64,000 nt of DNA, from the NCBI GenBank assembly GCA_007692665.1, contig REBP01000113.1, forward strand, positions 1-64,000. The letters run 5' to 3'. Below the pieces are notes generated by a model that was not told where the DNA came from, made no database searches, and saw only the letters and a program-made list of their open reading frames with translations. Below are positions 34,880-52,382 of the stretch, in pieces. Position numbers and translations under genes: made by a program. This stretch comes from Gemmatimonadales bacterium. Its GTDB lineage: Bacteria > Gemmatimonadota > Gemmatimonadetes > Longimicrobiales > Gaopeijiaceae. Numbering within the stretch: position 1 is the first letter of the stretch; every line of letters starts with the position of its first letter.

Positions 34880-36241
34880 ATGTCCATGAACCGAAGAGAA
34901 TTCATGGTTGCTGCCGGCGCGGCGGTGTCCGTGGCGGTGGTGGGAGGGATCGCGGGCTGTGGATCTCCCCTGGACGATCTCGCCCCGGACTCCCCGGACG
35001 CCGGGGCCACGCGTGGGGGCGAGGAGTTGTCGAGAGCGGCGCGGAACGGGGATGCGGCGTCCCCCGGGGACGCAGGGCACTGGGCAGACGTTCGCGGCCG
35101 CTTCGCGGTTCCCCCCGAACCGGTCCAGCTCGCGGGGATGCTGCTGGCCCCGCACCCGGACACGGTCCGGGAGGCGATCCTCGCTCATCGGGAGGCACTC
35201 GACTCCGACCCCGCCCGGTACGTCGAGGCCCAGGATGGTCCCCTGAAGCAGCGAGCCCGCGAGGCCGGGGCGGCCTACATGGGCGTCGACGCGTCCGACC
35301 TCGCGCTTACCGACAGCACGACGATGGGAATCGGGCTCGCCTACAGCGGGGTGTCCATGCGCCGGGGCCAGGAGTGCATCATCACGGACCACGACTACCG
35401 GGCCGCCCATGACGCGCTCGAGGTCCGCAGCCGCCGGGACGGCGTCTCGGTCCGGCAGGCCAACCTCGGGCCGAACGTCCGGGACCTCTCCAGCGAAGCG
35501 ATCGTGTCGCGGATCCTTGCCCCCCTCGGCGACGACACCCGGCTCCTGGCCATGACCTGGGTCCATTCGAGCACGGGGCTCCGGCTTCCCGTCCGCGCGC
35601 TGGCCGACCGACTCGCGGAGCACAACCGTGACCGGGACCCGCGGGACCGGGTGATCCTGTGCCTCGACGGGGTCCACGGCTTCGGGGTGGAGGACGCGGA
35701 CATCGCCGAGCTCGGGTGCGACATCTTCTTTGCCGGCACCCACAAGTGGATCTTCGCACCCCGGGGCACCGGGGTCCTGTGGGCCCGACCGGAGGTCCAG
35801 GACCAGGTGCACCCCGTCATCCCGACCTTCATTCGCGACGGGACGTGGGGCGGTCGCATGAGCCCGGGCGGATTCAAGGCCTTCGAGCACCAGTGGTCCA
35901 TGGCCGAAGCCTTCGAATTTCACGCCGAGATCGGCGGGCGGACCCGGGTGAACGCCCGCATCCACGCGCTCTCGCTTCACCTGCGCGAAGAACTCGACGC
36001 GATGTCGGGCGTGGAACTCCGCACCCCGCTCGACCCCGACCTCGCGTCGGGGATCGTGGCCTTCGACATCGAGGGACGGTCGGCACGGGAGTCCGAAACC
36101 CGCCTGGCGGAGCACGGGATCGTCGGGAGCGCCGCGCCCTACGCCCTTTCGCACGTCCGGCTGTCCCCCGGCCTCCTCAACACCGACGAGGACGTGGAGC
36201 GGGCGCTCACGGCGGTGCGAGAGATCGCGGGATCCGCGTGA
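34880..36241 (+). CDS. class V aminotransferase-fold PLP protein with Tat/lipoprotein signal
   Basis: 453 residues. The N-terminus has a Tat-like signal: NRREFMVAAGAAVSVAVVGG, then IAGC with Cys27, a lipobox. A 60-residue linker follows. The PLP domain is of the class V (isopenicillin-N-epimerase/cysteine-desulfurase-like) fold. It shows LALTDSTTMGIGLAYSGV for the phosphate site, LCLDGVHGFGVEDADIAEL for the Asp that pairs with PLP, and FFAGTHKWIFAPRGTGVLW with the Schiff-base Lys. Such an exported PLP enzyme is uncommon; its substrate is unknown. The strong AAGGAGG gives the start. It is 48 bp before glgX on the same strand, so it may share its transcript, but no direct link to glucan is known. 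Confidence 0.82.
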   Translation: MSMNRREFMVAAGAAVSVAVVGGIAGCGSPLDDLAPDSPDAGATRGGEELSRAARNGDAASPGDAGHWADVRGRFAVPPEPVQLAGMLLAPHPDTVREAILAHREALDSDPARYVEAQDGPLKQRAREAGAAYMGVDASDLALTDSTTMGIGLAYSGVSMRRGQECIITDHDYRAAHDALEVRSRRDGVSVRQANLGPNVRDLSSEAIVSRILAPLGDDTRLLAMTWVHSSTGLRLPVRALADRLAEHNRDRDPRDRVILCLDGVHGFGVEDADIAELGCDIFFAGTHKWIFAPRGTGVLWARPEVQDQVHPVIPTFIRDGTWGGRMSPGGFKAFEHQWSMAEAFEFHAEIGGRTRVNARIHALSLHLREELDAMSGVELRTPLDPDLASGIVAFDIEGRSARESETRLAEHGIVGSAAPYALSHVRLSPGLLNTDEDVERALTAVREIAGSA

Positions 36242-36289
36242 GGACCGCCCCCAGCGTTCGTCATCCCACAGCGAGGAGTCGTTCGATTC

Positions 36290-38429
<2,140 letters not shown>

Positions 38430-38437
<8 letters not shown>

Positions 38438-41147
38438 CCGCATCCGGGCGACCTGTCGCCTCCAGCTGACCCCGGACTTCGGGTTTCGCGAGGCCGCGGA
38501 GGTCTCGGACTACCTGGCGGAGCTCGGAGTGAGCCACCTCTACCTTTCGCCGGTCATGCAGGCAGCCTCCGGAAGCACCCACGGCTATGACGTGGCGGAC
38601 CCCACCCGGATCAGCGACGCGCTGGGCGGGGCCGACGGATTCGGCGAGCTGCTCGACGCCCTGGAGCGCCACGATCTCGGCCTGGTCCTGGACATCGTTC
38701 CGAACCACATGGCCGTCGCCGCGCCGGACAACCCCTGGTGGACCCACGTGCTGGAACATGGTCCGTCCAGCAGTTTCGCTTCCCACTTCGACATCGACTG
38801 GGGCAGCGACGCCCCTGCCCCGCCCGCCCTCCTTCTCCCGATCCTGGACACCCACTTCGGGCGAGTGCTGGAGCGGGGTTCCATGCGCGTGATGCGCGAG
38901 GGGGGTCGCTTCGTCGTGGAGGTGGAAGGGCACGTACTCCCGGCGAGCCCCCGGTCGGTGGGAGAGGTTCTCGGCCTGGCCGCCGGAGCCGCCGGGGGGG
39001 ACGGGCCCGCCGAACTCTCCTTCCTTGCCGATGCCCTTCGGGAGCTTCCCCCCGCCGCGGCCACCGACCGAGCAAGCACGGCGCGGAGGCACCGGGACCA
39101 CCGGATCCTGGCCGCCCAGCTGGAGCGGCTGATGGACGAAGATCCGGACGCCCGGTCCCGGGTCGACGCCGCCGTCAGGGACCTGAACGGGGACGAGGAC
39201 GCCCTGGATGCCTTCATGTCGAAGCAGAACTACCGCCTCGCCTCCTGGACGCTTGCCACGGAGGAAATCGGCTACCGACGCTTCTTCCACATCAACGAGC
39301 TGGTGGCCCTGCGGGCGGAGGATCCGGTGGTGTTCAACGATACCCATGCCCGGGTGCTCGCGTGGGTGGAGAAGGGGGTGGTCGACGGGCTCCGCGTGGA
39401 TCATCCCGACGGACTCCGGGACCCGGCGGCCTATTTCCGGCGGCTTCGTGCGCGCGCATCCGATGCCTGGATCGTCGCCGAGAAGATCCTGGAACCGGGG
39501 GAGGAACTGCGGGAGGACTGGGAGGTGGACGGGACCACGGGATACGACTTCCTGAATCTGGCGGCAGGGCTCCAGGTGGATGCCGGTACGGAGGACCGGT
39601 GGACCGCCCTCCACGCCCGGTTCACCGGAGAGGAGCGGGACTACGAGGCCGTGCTCCGGGAGTGCAAGGCCGCGGCGTGCACGGAGCTCTTCGGGAGCGA
39701 CCTGAACCGGCTGACCGACCTCTTCCGCCGGGCGGCGGAGGGGCACCGGCGCCACAGGGATCACACCACCGCGGACCTCCGGGACGCGCTGGTCGAGACC
39801 ACCGCCTGCCTGCCCGTCTACCGGAGCTACGCCGCGCCCGCCGAAGGAGATGAAGGGGATGCGGAAGCGTCTCTTTCCATCCCTGCCGAGGATGCCAGGC
39901 TGGTGGAAGCGGCGGTCGACGCTGCGCGCACCCGCCGCCCGGCCCTCGACCCCGATCCCCTGGAGCTCCTGGAGGACATGCTGCTTCTCCGGGCCCGGGG
40001 GCCTCTCGAATCCGAACTGGTGATGCGGTTCCAGCAGTTCACCGGCCCGGTTGCCGCGAAGGGCGGCGAGGACACGGCCCTCTACCGGTACGGCCGATTC
40101 ATCGCGCTGAACGAGGTCGGCGGAGATCCGTCGCGTTTCGGGGTGTCCCCCCGGGCGTTTCACCGTCGATCGGCCGAGGTGCAGGAAGCGTGGCCTCGCA
40201 CGATGCTCACGACCTCCACCCACGACACGAAGCGGGCGGAGGACGTGCGGGCCCGCCTCCACGCCCTCTCCGAGATGCCCGATGCGTGGGAGGAGGCCGT
40301 GACCCGGTGGGAGGCGCTGGTGGGCGGGGACGAGCCCGACGGCAGGGACGACCCCGTCGATCGGGCGACCCGGTACTTCTGCTACCAGACGCTGGTGGGC
40401 GCCTGGCCCATCGACGAGGATCGGTGGCTCGCCTACCTGGAGAAGGCGATTCGCGAGGCCGGCCTCCACACGCGGTGGACGAACCCGGACTCCGGCTACG
40501 AGGATGCGGTTCGGACGTTCGGCCGAACGCTTCTCTCCAGCGGCCCCTTCGTCCGCGACCTCGAGGCCTTCGTGACCGCGCTGGTCGAGCCGGGTCGCAT
40601 CAATTCCCTGGCCCAGGCCCTCCTCCGGCTCACGGCGCCGGGAATCCCGGACCTCTACCAGGGAAGCGAACTGTGGGACCTGAGCCTGGTGGATCCGGAC
40701 AACCGCCGACCGGTGGACTTCGGACTCCGGCGTCGGCTCCTCGCGGAACTCCCGGGCCTCACACCGGAGGACATTCTGGCGCGGAGCGACGAAGGCCTAC
40801 CGAAGCTCCACCTGACCCGCGAGGCCCTGCGGGTGCGTCGGGAGTTCCCCCGGTGCTTCGGGGTGCATGGAACCTACCGTGCCCTGGAATCGACCGGGCC
40901 TGCCGCGCAGCACGTGGTGGCATTCGCCCGCGGGCCGGACGTGGTGACCGTGGTTCCCCGTCTGACGGTACGACTGGCCGGCGCATGGGAGGACACCTCC
41001 CTCGAGCTTCCGGAGGGGAGCTGGGTGAACCGGCTCACGGGAGAGGTCCTGGGGGGGCCGAGGGATCCTTCCGGGCCCCGTGTGCTGCTCCGCGAACTCC
41101 TGGACCGGTTTCCCGCTGCGCTCCTCGTCCGGATGGAGGCCAGGTGA
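38430..41147 (+). CDS. treY: maltooligosyl trehalose synthase TreY
   Basis: 905 residues, long as for this GH13 branch. It rearranges the reducing-end alpha-1,4 bond of a maltodextrin to alpha,alpha-1,1, giving maltooligosyl trehalose. Seen: TCRLQLTPDFGFREAAEV, SHLYLSPVMQAASGSTHGYDV, LVLDIVPNHMA, the nucleophile region GLRVDHPDGLRDP, WIVAEKILEPGEELR, and TSTHDTKRAEDVRARL. GTG 38430 was chosen: it lies 8 bp inside the glgX end and fits the family N-terminus. An ATG at 38397 would add only Gly/Ser residues. Overlaps treZ as GTGA. Confidence 0.96.
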
Positions 41148-42898
41148 GCGGGCCCCGGGAGTTCCGGGTCTGGGCACCCATCCCGGACAGCGTGTCGCTC
41201 GTCCATGGGGATACGACCACCGCCATGGAGCGGGAGGCTGGGGGGTGGTGGCAGGCGTGGGTGGAATGGCCGGACCCGTCGGAAGGCTACGGCTTCCTCG
41301 TCGATGGAGAGGGCCCCTTCCCCGACCCCCGCGCGCGCTGGCAGCCCCGCGGGGTGCACGGGCTCTCCCGGGTTGCGGACCCTGACGGCTTCGAATGGCG
41401 GCACCCGGACTTCCGTGCCCCTCCGCTGGCCTCGGCCGTGATCCACGAACTCCACGTGGGCACCTTCACCCCGGAGGGTACGTTCGACGCCGCCGCCTCC
41501 CGCCTGGACCACCTGGTGGACCTCGGGGTCACCCACGTGGAACTGATGCCGGTGGCCCAGTTTCCCGGCGCCCGCGGCTGGGGGTACGACGGCGTCCACC
41601 TGTACGCGGTGCACGACGCCTACGGAGGGCCCGACGGACTCCGCCGGTTCGTCGACGCGTGCCACGGGGCAGGACTCGCCGTCCTCCTCGACGTGGTCTA
41701 CAACCACCTGGGTCCGGAAGGCAATTACCTGGGCAGGTTCGGGCCGTACTTCACCGATGCGTACCGGACGCCGTGGGGAGAGGCGATCAACCTGGACGGC
41801 CCCGGGAGCGACGAGGTTCGCCGCTTCCTCGTCGAGAACGCCTGCATGTGGCTCGAGGAGTACCGCATCGACGGCCTGCGGCTCGACGCCGTGCACGCCT
41901 TCTTCGATCGTTCGGCGACGCACTTCCTCGAGGAGCTTTCGGAATCCGTTCGGCGCCTGGGGCGCCGGCTCGCCCGGCCCCTGGTTCTCATCGCCGAAAG
42001 CGACCTGAACGACCCCCGGGTCGTCACCCCGGTCGAGGCGGGGGGGCTGGGGATGGACGCCCAGTGGAGCGACGACTTCCACCACGCGCTCCACGCCCTG
42101 CTCACGGGTGAGCAGGACGGATACTATGCCGATTTCGGTGCCCTCGCCGACGTCGTGACGGCGCTGGAACGGGGGTTTGTCCACGCCGGTGACTACTCGA
42201 AGCACCGGGAGCGCCGCCACGGGCGGGCGTTCCGGGAGCTTCGCCCTTCGAGGCTTCTGGGGTACCTCCAGAACCACGACCAGGTCGGGAACCGGGCCCG
42301 GGGGGATCGCATCACCTCCCTCGCGTCTCCGGGTCGTGTCCGGATCGGGGCCGCCCTGGTCCTGCTGGGTCCGTTCGTGCCGCTGCTCTTCCAGGGCGAG
42401 GCCTGGGGGGCAACGGCGCCGTTTCTCTACTTCACCGACCTCACCGATCCGGAGCTCGGAAAGGCGGTGAGCGAGGGGAGGCGCGGAGAATTCGGGGCCT
42501 TCGGGTGGGCACCGGAGGATGTCCCGGACCCCCAGGACCCGTCGTCCTTCCGCCGCTCGGTCCTGGACTGGGATGAGCCCGGGTCGCCCCCCCATGCCGA
42601 CCTCCTGGCCTGGTACCGACGCCTCGTCGCACTGCGCCGGAACCATCCGGACCTGGCCGATGACCGGATGCCCCGCGTGCGAACCGACGAGCCCCGGGAG
42701 CACTGGCTGGTCATGGAGCGGGGGCGGATCGCGCTGTGGTGCAACGTGGGCTCCGAACCCTGCCGGATTCCCCTGGACCCGGGGACCGCAGAGGGCCTGG
42801 AAATCCTCATGGACTACCCCGAGGGATGCGCCCGCGTCCATGCGGACGCCGTCGAGGTTCCGCCCGACGGCGTGGCGGTCACCCTGCTTCGGGGCTGA
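41144..42898 (+). CDS. treZ: malto-oligosyltrehalose trehalohydrolase TreZ
   Basis: 584 residues. N-terminal CBM48-like domain ([18 protein letters not shown]), then a GH13 barrel: [32 protein letters not shown], nucleophile in [13 protein letters not shown], Glu in [15 protein letters not shown], and [16 protein letters not shown]. It releases free trehalose from the TreY product. The GTG start is shared with the treY stop (GTGA). Its 3' end overlaps the convergent glgB by 20 bp, so no terminator separates the two arms. Confidence 0.96.
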   Translation: MSGPREFRVWAPIPDSVSLVHGDTTTAMEREAGGWWQAWVEWPDPSEGYGFLVDGEGPFPDPRARWQPRGVHGLSRVADPDGFEWRHPDFRAPPLASAVIHELHVGTFTPEGTFDAAASRLDHLVDLGVTHVELMPVAQFPGARGWGYDGVHLYAVHDAYGGPDGLRRFVDACHGAGLAVLLDVVYNHLGPEGNYLGRFGPYFTDAYRTPWGEAINLDGPGSDEVRRFLVENACMWLEEYRIDGLRLDAVHAFFDRSATHFLEELSESVRRLGRRLARPLVLIAESDLNDPRVVTPVEAGGLGMDAQWSDDFHHALHALLTGEQDGYYADFGALADVVTALERGFVHAGDYSKHRERRHGRAFRELRPSRLLGYLQNHDQVGNRARGDRITSLASPGRVRIGAALVLLGPFVPLLFQGEAWGATAPFLYFTDLTDPELGKAVSEGRRGEFGAFGWAPEDVPDPQDPSSFRRSVLDWDEPGSPPHADLLAWYRRLVALRRNHPDLADDRMPRVRTDEPREHWLVMERGRIALWCNVGSEPCRIPLDPGTAEGLEILMDYPEGCARVHADAVEVPPDGVAVTLLRG

Positions 42899-44831
42899 CG
42901 GCCGGGCCTTCCGCAGGGCCCTTCAGGAACACCGCGGCCAGCGGAGGCAGCGCGAGCAGCACCGAGTCCGGCCGGCCGTGGCAGCTCTCACCCGTGGACT
43001 CGACCTCGCCCAGGTTCCCCACTCCGCTCCCACCGTACATCGACGCATCCCCGTTCAGGAGTTCCTCCCACACACCCGACCGGGGAACGCCGACGCGGTA
43101 GGCCTCCCGGGGAACCGGGGTGAAGTTGCAGACGACAAGCACGGGGGGCCCGCCCGTCCCGTTGCGAAGAAACGACACCACGCTCTGGTCCGCATCGTTC
43201 GCATCCACCCACTCGAATCCTGCAGCATCGAAATCGAGCTCGTGGAGGGCCGGCTCGGCGCGGTACACCCGGTTGAGGTCGGAAACCCAGCGGCGAATAC
43301 CCTCGTGGCGGGGTTGGTCGAGGAGGTGCCAGTCCAGGGACCGGTCATGGTCCCATTCCCGCACCTGGCCGAATTCTCCGCCCATGAAGAGGAGCTTCTT
43401 GCCCGGCTGCCCGAACATGTACCCGAACAGGAGGCGCAGATTCGCGAACTTCTGCCATTCGTCGCCGGGCATGCGTCCCAGCAGCGATCCCTTGCCGTGA
43501 ACCACCTCGTCGTGCGACAGGGGGAGCATGAAGTTCTCGGTGAAGGCGTAGACCGAGCGAAAGGTGAGGGAATCGTGGTGATGCCTCCGGTGCACCGGGT
43601 CGTGGGCCAGGTACCGGAGCGTATCGTTCATCCATCCCATGTCCCATTTCATTCCGAAACCCAGCCCGCCGAGCCAGGTGGGCCTCGAGACCATGGGCCA
43701 GGCGGTCGACTCCTCGGCAATGGTCTGCACATCCGGATGCCGGCCGTAGACCTCCTCGTTCAGACGTTTCAGAAACGACATGGCTTCGAGGTTTTCCCGG
43801 CCCCCGTGTTCGTTCGGAAGCCATTCTCCGGGCTCGCGCGAGTAGTCCAGGTAGAGCATGGAGGCGACCCCGTCGACCCGGAGCCCGTCCGCGTGGTACA
43901 TCTCGAGCCAGAAGAGGGCGCTGCTCATCAGGAAGCTGCGGACCTCGTGGCGGCCGTAGTTGAAGATGTAGCTGGTCCAGTCGGGGTGGAATCCGCGGCG
44001 CGGGTCGGCGTGCTCGTAGAGGTGCGTGCCGTCGAAGAACCCCGGTCCGTGCGGATCGGTGGGAAAGTGGGACGGGACCCAGTCCAGGATCACCCCGATC
44101 CCCTCCTGGTGCAGGTGGTCCACCAGCGCCATGAGGTCCTGGGGGGACCCGTAGCGCGACGAGGGAGCGAAATACCCGGTGACCTGGTAGCCCCAGGAGC
44201 CGTGAAACGGGTGCTCCATGATGGGGAGCAACTCGACATGAGTGAACCCCGTATCCTTCACGTACCTCGCAAGCTCCTGCGCGACTTCGCGGTACGACAG
44301 GTAGGCCTCGGGGTCGTCCGGACTCCGCCGCCACGATCCCAGGTGCACTTCGTAGACGCTCACCGGAGCTCCGGCATCGAACCGGCTCGGTCGCTCCTCC
44401 ATCCACCTGTCGTCGTTCCACTCGTACGCCAGGTCGGCCACGACCGAGGCGGTGGCCGGAGGTGTCTCCTGGAGGAGGGCCATGGGATCGGCCTTGCTCA
44501 GGACGGGCGGGGGGGAGCCCCGCGCCGAACGGATCTCGTACTTGTAGAGCGTGCCGCGGGTCACTCCCGGAACGAACCCTTCCCAGATGCCGGAGCTGCC
44601 CCGGGGGCGCAGTCCGCTCCGCCCCGGCGTCCAGTCGTTGAAGTCGCCGATGACGGAGACCTCCTCGGCGTTGGGGGCCCACACGGCAAACCAGGTCCCC
44701 GACACCCCGTCTTCGGTCTCCACGGGATGTGCTCCGAGGCACTCCCAGAGCCTGAAATGGGTTCCGTCGCGGAACCGGTCGAGGTCGTCATCGGTGAGAA
44801 GGGTGATGTCGTATCGCACGGGAGCAGTCAT
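42879..44831 (-). CDS. glgB: 1,4-alpha-glucan branching enzyme GlgB (single CBM48 type)
   Basis: 650 residues. One CBM48 ([22 protein letters not shown]), then the GH13 barrel: [37 protein letters not shown], nucleophile in [17 protein letters not shown], Glu in [11 protein letters not shown], and [14 protein letters not shown]. The N1 domain of enterobacterial GlgB is missing. It forms alpha-1,6 branches on chains made by GlgE. Last gene of the glgE-treS/mak-malQ-glgB run; its ATG overlaps the malQ TGA by 4 bp. Confidence 0.97.
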   Translation of the reverse strand: MTAPVRYDITLLTDDDLDRFRDGTHFRLWECLGAHPVETEDGVSGTWFAVWAPNAEEVSVIGDFNDWTPGRSGLRPRGSSGIWEGFVPGVTRGTLYKYEIRSARGSPPPVLSKADPMALLQETPPATASVVADLAYEWNDDRWMEERPSRFDAGAPVSVYEVHLGSWRRSPDDPEAYLSYREVAQELARYVKDTGFTHVELLPIMEHPFHGSWGYQVTGYFAPSSRYGSPQDLMALVDHLHQEGIGVILDWVPSHFPTDPHGPGFFDGTHLYEHADPRRGFHPDWTSYIFNYGRHEVRSFLMSSALFWLEMYHADGLRVDGVASMLYLDYSREPGEWLPNEHGGRENLEAMSFLKRLNEEVYGRHPDVQTIAEESTAWPMVSRPTWLGGLGFGMKWDMGWMNDTLRYLAHDPVHRRHHHDSLTFRSVYAFTENFMLPLSHDEVVHGKGSLLGRMPGDEWQKFANLRLLFGYMFGQPGKKLLFMGGEFGQVREWDHDRSLDWHLLDQPRHEGIRRWVSDLNRVYRAEPALHELDFDAAGFEWVDANDADQSVVSFLRNGTGGPPVLVVCNFTPVPREAYRVGVPRSGVWEELLNGDASMYGGSGVGNLGEVESTGESCHGRPDSVLLALPPLAAVFLKGPAEGPAVSPEAG

Positions 44832-46899
44832 GGATCGTCTCCAGGTCGGAGGCGCCGGATCTCGGCAAGGGCAGCCCGAACCTCGGGCACGTTGTCCAGG
44901 TCGCCCAGCGCGTAGCGGGCCCGCCGCGTCCAGCTCCCCCCCTCGTGACCCGTCCCCGGCACGTTCTGGGGGCGCTCTTCGAGCCAGAGGTCTTCCAGGT
45001 TGACGAGGAGGAGCCGCGCGGGTGAGTCCGCCAGCATGCGAAGGCAGGCATGAAGTAGCTCGAGAGGATCGACGGACGCCGCATCCGGGAGGTGGCCCTC
45101 CGCCGCGAGCCGGCGCCGCAGCGTCTCCAGGGCGCCGGGGTCCAGTTCCTTGAGGAAAGCGGCGAAGGTGGGCATGTCGTGGGTGTTCAGGGAGACCTGC
45201 GCCTCCGGCAGCACGGGCCGCGCCCCGGCTTCGGGATCGAGTTCGAAGGGGAGGACGTACATGCGGAGGAGTCCGTTCCGGGTCATGGCCTCGGGGACCT
45301 CTGCGGGCACGGTCCCCAGGTCCTCGCCGACCACCGAGCAGGCGGCCCGGGAGGATTCCAGGGCGAGGATCGCGTAGAGTTCCTCGGCCGGGTACCGAAC
45401 GTATACGCCCTCCGAGGCGGGCATCCCGTCGGGGATCCAGAAGAGCCGGTGAAGGGCCATGACATGGTCGACCCGCAGGGCACCCGACGGTTCGAGAAGG
45501 GTCCGGAGGGAGTCCCTCCAGTAGCGGTGGCCCTGCATCCGGCTCGCGTGCGGGTGGATCGGCGGGAACCCCCAGTTCTGTCCGGCACTGCTGTGGACGT
45601 CGGGAGGCGCCCCCACCGATGCACCGCCCGCGAACAGTTCCGGCCAGCGCCATGGATCGTACCCCCGGGGGTGACAGCCCAGGGGCAGGTCCAGGTAGAG
45701 GTCCGGGAGGGCGCCACCCTTCGCTGCGCCCGCGCCACCGATCTCCCGGTCCACGAGAGACTGCACGTAGACGTGGTAGCGGGCCGTCTCGTCGAGGCTG
45801 CCCCAGTCCGGTTCCGTGCCACCCTCTCCCCCGCGGGTCCGCTCCCACCACCCGGGTCCTCCCGACTCGAATCCGGACCTGAACCGGGCGTAGCGGACAA
45901 CTTCCGGATTCGTCCGGGCCGGGCCCAGGGTGTCCGCGGCATCGCCGCCGTTTTCGAAGGCGGTGCGGGCGAGCATCTCCAGCACTCGCCGCTTGACCGC
46001 GTAGACCTCGGCGTAGTCGACGTCTTCCCGGCTTCGAAGCGCGGCGAGGTGGCGCTCGAACCCGGGAGAAGCGACGAGTTCCCGGGCCTCCCGGCAGCGC
46101 GGGAATTCCGGGGCCCCGGTCGGATCCAGGTAGAGCTCGTTCCAGAAGAGCCGGCTGACCGGCGAATACGGGCTCGGTTCCAGCGGCGCTTCCAGGTAGG
46201 TCGCAAGAAGCGGAAGGGATGCGACGGCATGGGCCCCCCGGGCTGCGGCCCAGGCCCTGAACTCCCGGAGCCCGGCCAGGTCCCCCACCCCCCAGTCCGT
46301 CGCGGTGCGCAGGGCATGGAGCGGGAGAAACACCCCCCATTCGCGGGGGTTGCGCCCCATCGGGCTTCCTCCGTGCACCGTTCGAGGCGCGCGGATGAGC
46401 CAGCCTTCTTCCTGCTCCTCCCCCGGCCCCCGGGGATCCAGGAGCAGTCGGTGGACACCGTGGGGCACGGGCGACGGAAGCGGGAGGATCCGGAAGGTCG
46501 CCGTCCTGGTCGATCCCCCGGGATCATCCATTTCCGTGACGGCCAGGTCCCCCGGCCGAACGGACCATTCGAGGGTCTCTCCGCCCTCCAGCCGGAGACG
46601 ACAGGCCATGCGTTCGTTCCCGGGGCCCGCCGGAGGGTCGCGAAGGAGGACTTCGAGCGCCGCTCCGTCCCGCATGACCTGAACGGGGGGAACCCGGCGC
46701 GCCCGTCGCCTGGCGTCCTCCCGACGGAGCGCCAGATCGATGTCCGCCTCGGACTTCACGGGTGAGCCCATGGCGGCGAGCACGGCGAGGAGGGCGTCAT
46801 TCGACGCCTCGACCTCCTCGCCCCCGGCAGACCGATAGGACGTCTCGACGCCGTGGACCCGCGCAAGGCGGCGCAGCCGGAAGCGAAGTCCGGAGTCCG

Positions 46900-46903
<4 letters not shown>
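44828..46903 (-). CDS. malQ: 4-alpha-glucanotransferase MalQ (amylomaltase)
   Basis: 691 residues, the long form with an N-terminal extension (about 1-180) before the GH77 core. Core marks: [60 protein letters not shown] with the nucleophile Asp, [11 protein letters not shown] with the Glu, and [12 protein letters not shown]. It disproportionates maltodextrins, recycling short products of the pathway. The start is GTG 46903 (GTGA with the upstream treS stop). It is coupled on both sides. Confidence 0.95.
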
Positions 46904-50255
<3,352 letters not shown>

Positions 50256-50259
<4 letters not shown>

Positions 50260-52283
50260 GGCGTCGTTTCCTTTTCCTCGATGCGAAGGACATGGGCGGG
50301 CGAGCTGTCCGGGTCCAGACGGACGAAGTTCTTCCCGGGCGTCCACTGGTACCGGTCGCCCGCGAGCAGGTCGTGGAGCTCGAGGACGTCGTCGGGATCC
50401 CGGCCGAGCTTCTCCGGATCCACGGTCACCCAGCCGCTCTGTACGTGGCGGGGGTCGAGATTCACCACCACGAGGACCGGGCCGGGGCTCGCGTCTCCGG
50501 GGCCGGAGACCTGACCCGGGGGCGCGTGGCGGCTGAAGGCCAGGAGGTGCTCGTTGTCGGTGGGGTGAAATCGGACCTCCTCGTTCGTCTGCAGTGCGAG
50601 GTGTGCACGCCGGATTTCGTTCAGTTTTTTCAGAAGTGAACGGAGGCTCCGCGGGTCCTCCAGCTGCCAGGTCCGGAGCTGGTACTTCTCGGAATCCAGG
50701 TATTCCTCGCTCCCCGCCCTGAGGGGCGTGCCCACGGCCAGCTCGTAGGCGGGGCCGTACACGCCCCAGTTCGGCGAGAGCAGGGCGGCGAGGACGGCCC
50801 GGAGCGCGAAGGCGGGACGGCCGCCCTCCTGCAGGAACTCGTGGAGGATGTCCGGCGTGTTCGGCCAGAAGTTCGGGCGGAAGAACTCCTTCACCTCGGT
50901 GGTGGTGAGTTCGGTCAGGTACTCGGTCAGTTCCGCCGCGGAGTTGCGCCAGGTGAAGTAGGTGTACGACTGGTCGAAGCCCAGCTTCGCGAGGCGGTGC
51001 ATGACTCGCGGGCGGGTGAAGGCCTCCGACAGGAAGATGACATCCGGGTGACTGCGCCGGATCTCGTCAATGACCCACTCCCAGAAGGCGAAGGGTTTCG
51101 TGTGGGGGTTGTCGACCCGGAAGACGCGGACCCCGGCCCGGATCCAGAACAGGAAGACCTCGTGGAGCGCCGCCCAGAGCGCGGGCCAGTCCTCGGTCTC
51201 GAAGTCGAAGGGGTAGATGTCCTGGTACTTCTTCGGCGGGTTCTCCGCGTACTGGATCGAGCCGTCGGGTCGCGCACGGAACCACTGCGGGTGCTCCTTC
51301 ACCCAGGGGTGGTCGGGGGCACACTGGAAGGCGATGTCCAGGGCCACCTCCATGCCGGCCTCCTCCACCGTCCTCCGGAACCGGCGAAAGTCGTCGAGGG
51401 TGCCCAGTTCGGGGTGGATCGCCATGTGGCCGCCCTCCTCCGAACCGATGGCCCACGGGCTTCCCACGTCACCGGGGCCCGCGCTCTCGGCGTTGTTCGG
51501 CCCCTTCCGGCGGTGCGCGCCGATGGGGTGGATGGGGGGGAGGTAGACCACGTCGAACCCCATGTCCCGGATGTACGGGATCATCGCCTCCGCGTCGGCG
51601 AAGCTCCCGTGCCGGCCGGGCTGCGATGCGGTCGACCTGGGAAAGAACTCGTACCACGCGCTGAACCCCGCCCGGGGTCGCGCCGCGACGACGCGGGCGG
51701 TTCTCGGGAAACGGGCGCGGTCCCGGCGGTCGGGTTTGCGCTCCATGGTCCTTCCCACCGGCCCTTCCAGGAACTTCTCGAGGGCGGCGGGGCTCGAAAA
51801 CGGCTCGATCCCGGACTCCCCCGAGCGGAGGCGCTCGGCGGCCGCCAGGAGTCTCTTCCGGTCGGCGCCGGAGAGGAGCTCGGCCCGGTCCTCGAGGTGC
51901 CCTGCCCCGATCTTCAGGTCGACGGCCACGTCCTGTCCTGCCGCGATCCGCTTCTGCAGGTCCCTCCGCCAGGTCATCCAGGGGTCGACCCAGGCCTCGG
52001 CGCAGTACTCGAACGTCCCGGTGCGCGGGAGGGGGAATTCCCCTTCCCACCGGTCGTTGCCGAGGGAGGTCATGGGGGTCTCCTGCCAGCGCTTGCTCCC
52101 CTCCCTGCGGTGCAGCAGCACGCTGCGGACCACGTCATGGCCATCGCAGAAGGCGTCCACCTGGACCCGCATCCGGTCCCCCACCACCCGCTTCACCGGA
52201 AAGCGGCCGCAGTCGACCTCGGGACGCAGGTTCTCGATCACGGCGCGCCGGGGTGCCCGGGCAGAATCTCTGGGGTCAGTCAT
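50256..52283 (-). CDS. glgE: alpha-1,4-glucan:maltose-1-phosphate maltosyltransferase GlgE
   Basis: 675 residues. It transfers maltose from maltose 1-phosphate to the growing glucan (GH13_3). N-terminal beta domains precede [22 protein letters not shown] and [18 protein letters not shown]. The nucleophile is Asp391 in [13 protein letters not shown] and the acid/base Glu420 in [10 protein letters not shown], each three lower than the Streptomyces residues. First gene of the minus arm. ATG 52283 fits the family start although no strong ribosome binding site is seen; a TTG at 52343 in frame is possible. An imperfect GTCTCCGG-GG-CCGGAGAC inverted repeat (50493-50510) lies in a C-terminal loop. 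Confidence 0.97.
50493..50510. repeat. inverted repeat resembling the 18-bp palindrome
   Basis: GTCTCCGG and CCGGAGAC separated by GG. The outer six bases on each side equal those of the palindrome copies, but the centre differs. It falls in a weakly conserved loop near the GlgE C-terminus. May be chance in a GC-rich gene. Confidence 0.35.
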
Positions 52284-52382
52284 GGGAAGTGTCAGGCCCT
52301 CGTTCCGGAGATGGGGGAGGAAGGATGGTCCGAACAAATGCAATCGACGTGCCGGGAGCGCAGTCTCCCCCGGCGGGGGGCG

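Noticed and set aside
35053..35072. GCGTCCCC/GGGGACGC inverted repeat inside the aminotransferase linker as another palindrome copy
   Set aside because: It lacks the TCTCCGCGGAGA core and is explained by GC-rich codons of a Ser/Pro/Gly linker.
34880..36241. Isopenicillin N epimerase in a beta-lactam cluster
   Set aside because: The fold is of this class, but no NRPS or synthase genes accompany it and the protein carries an export signal.
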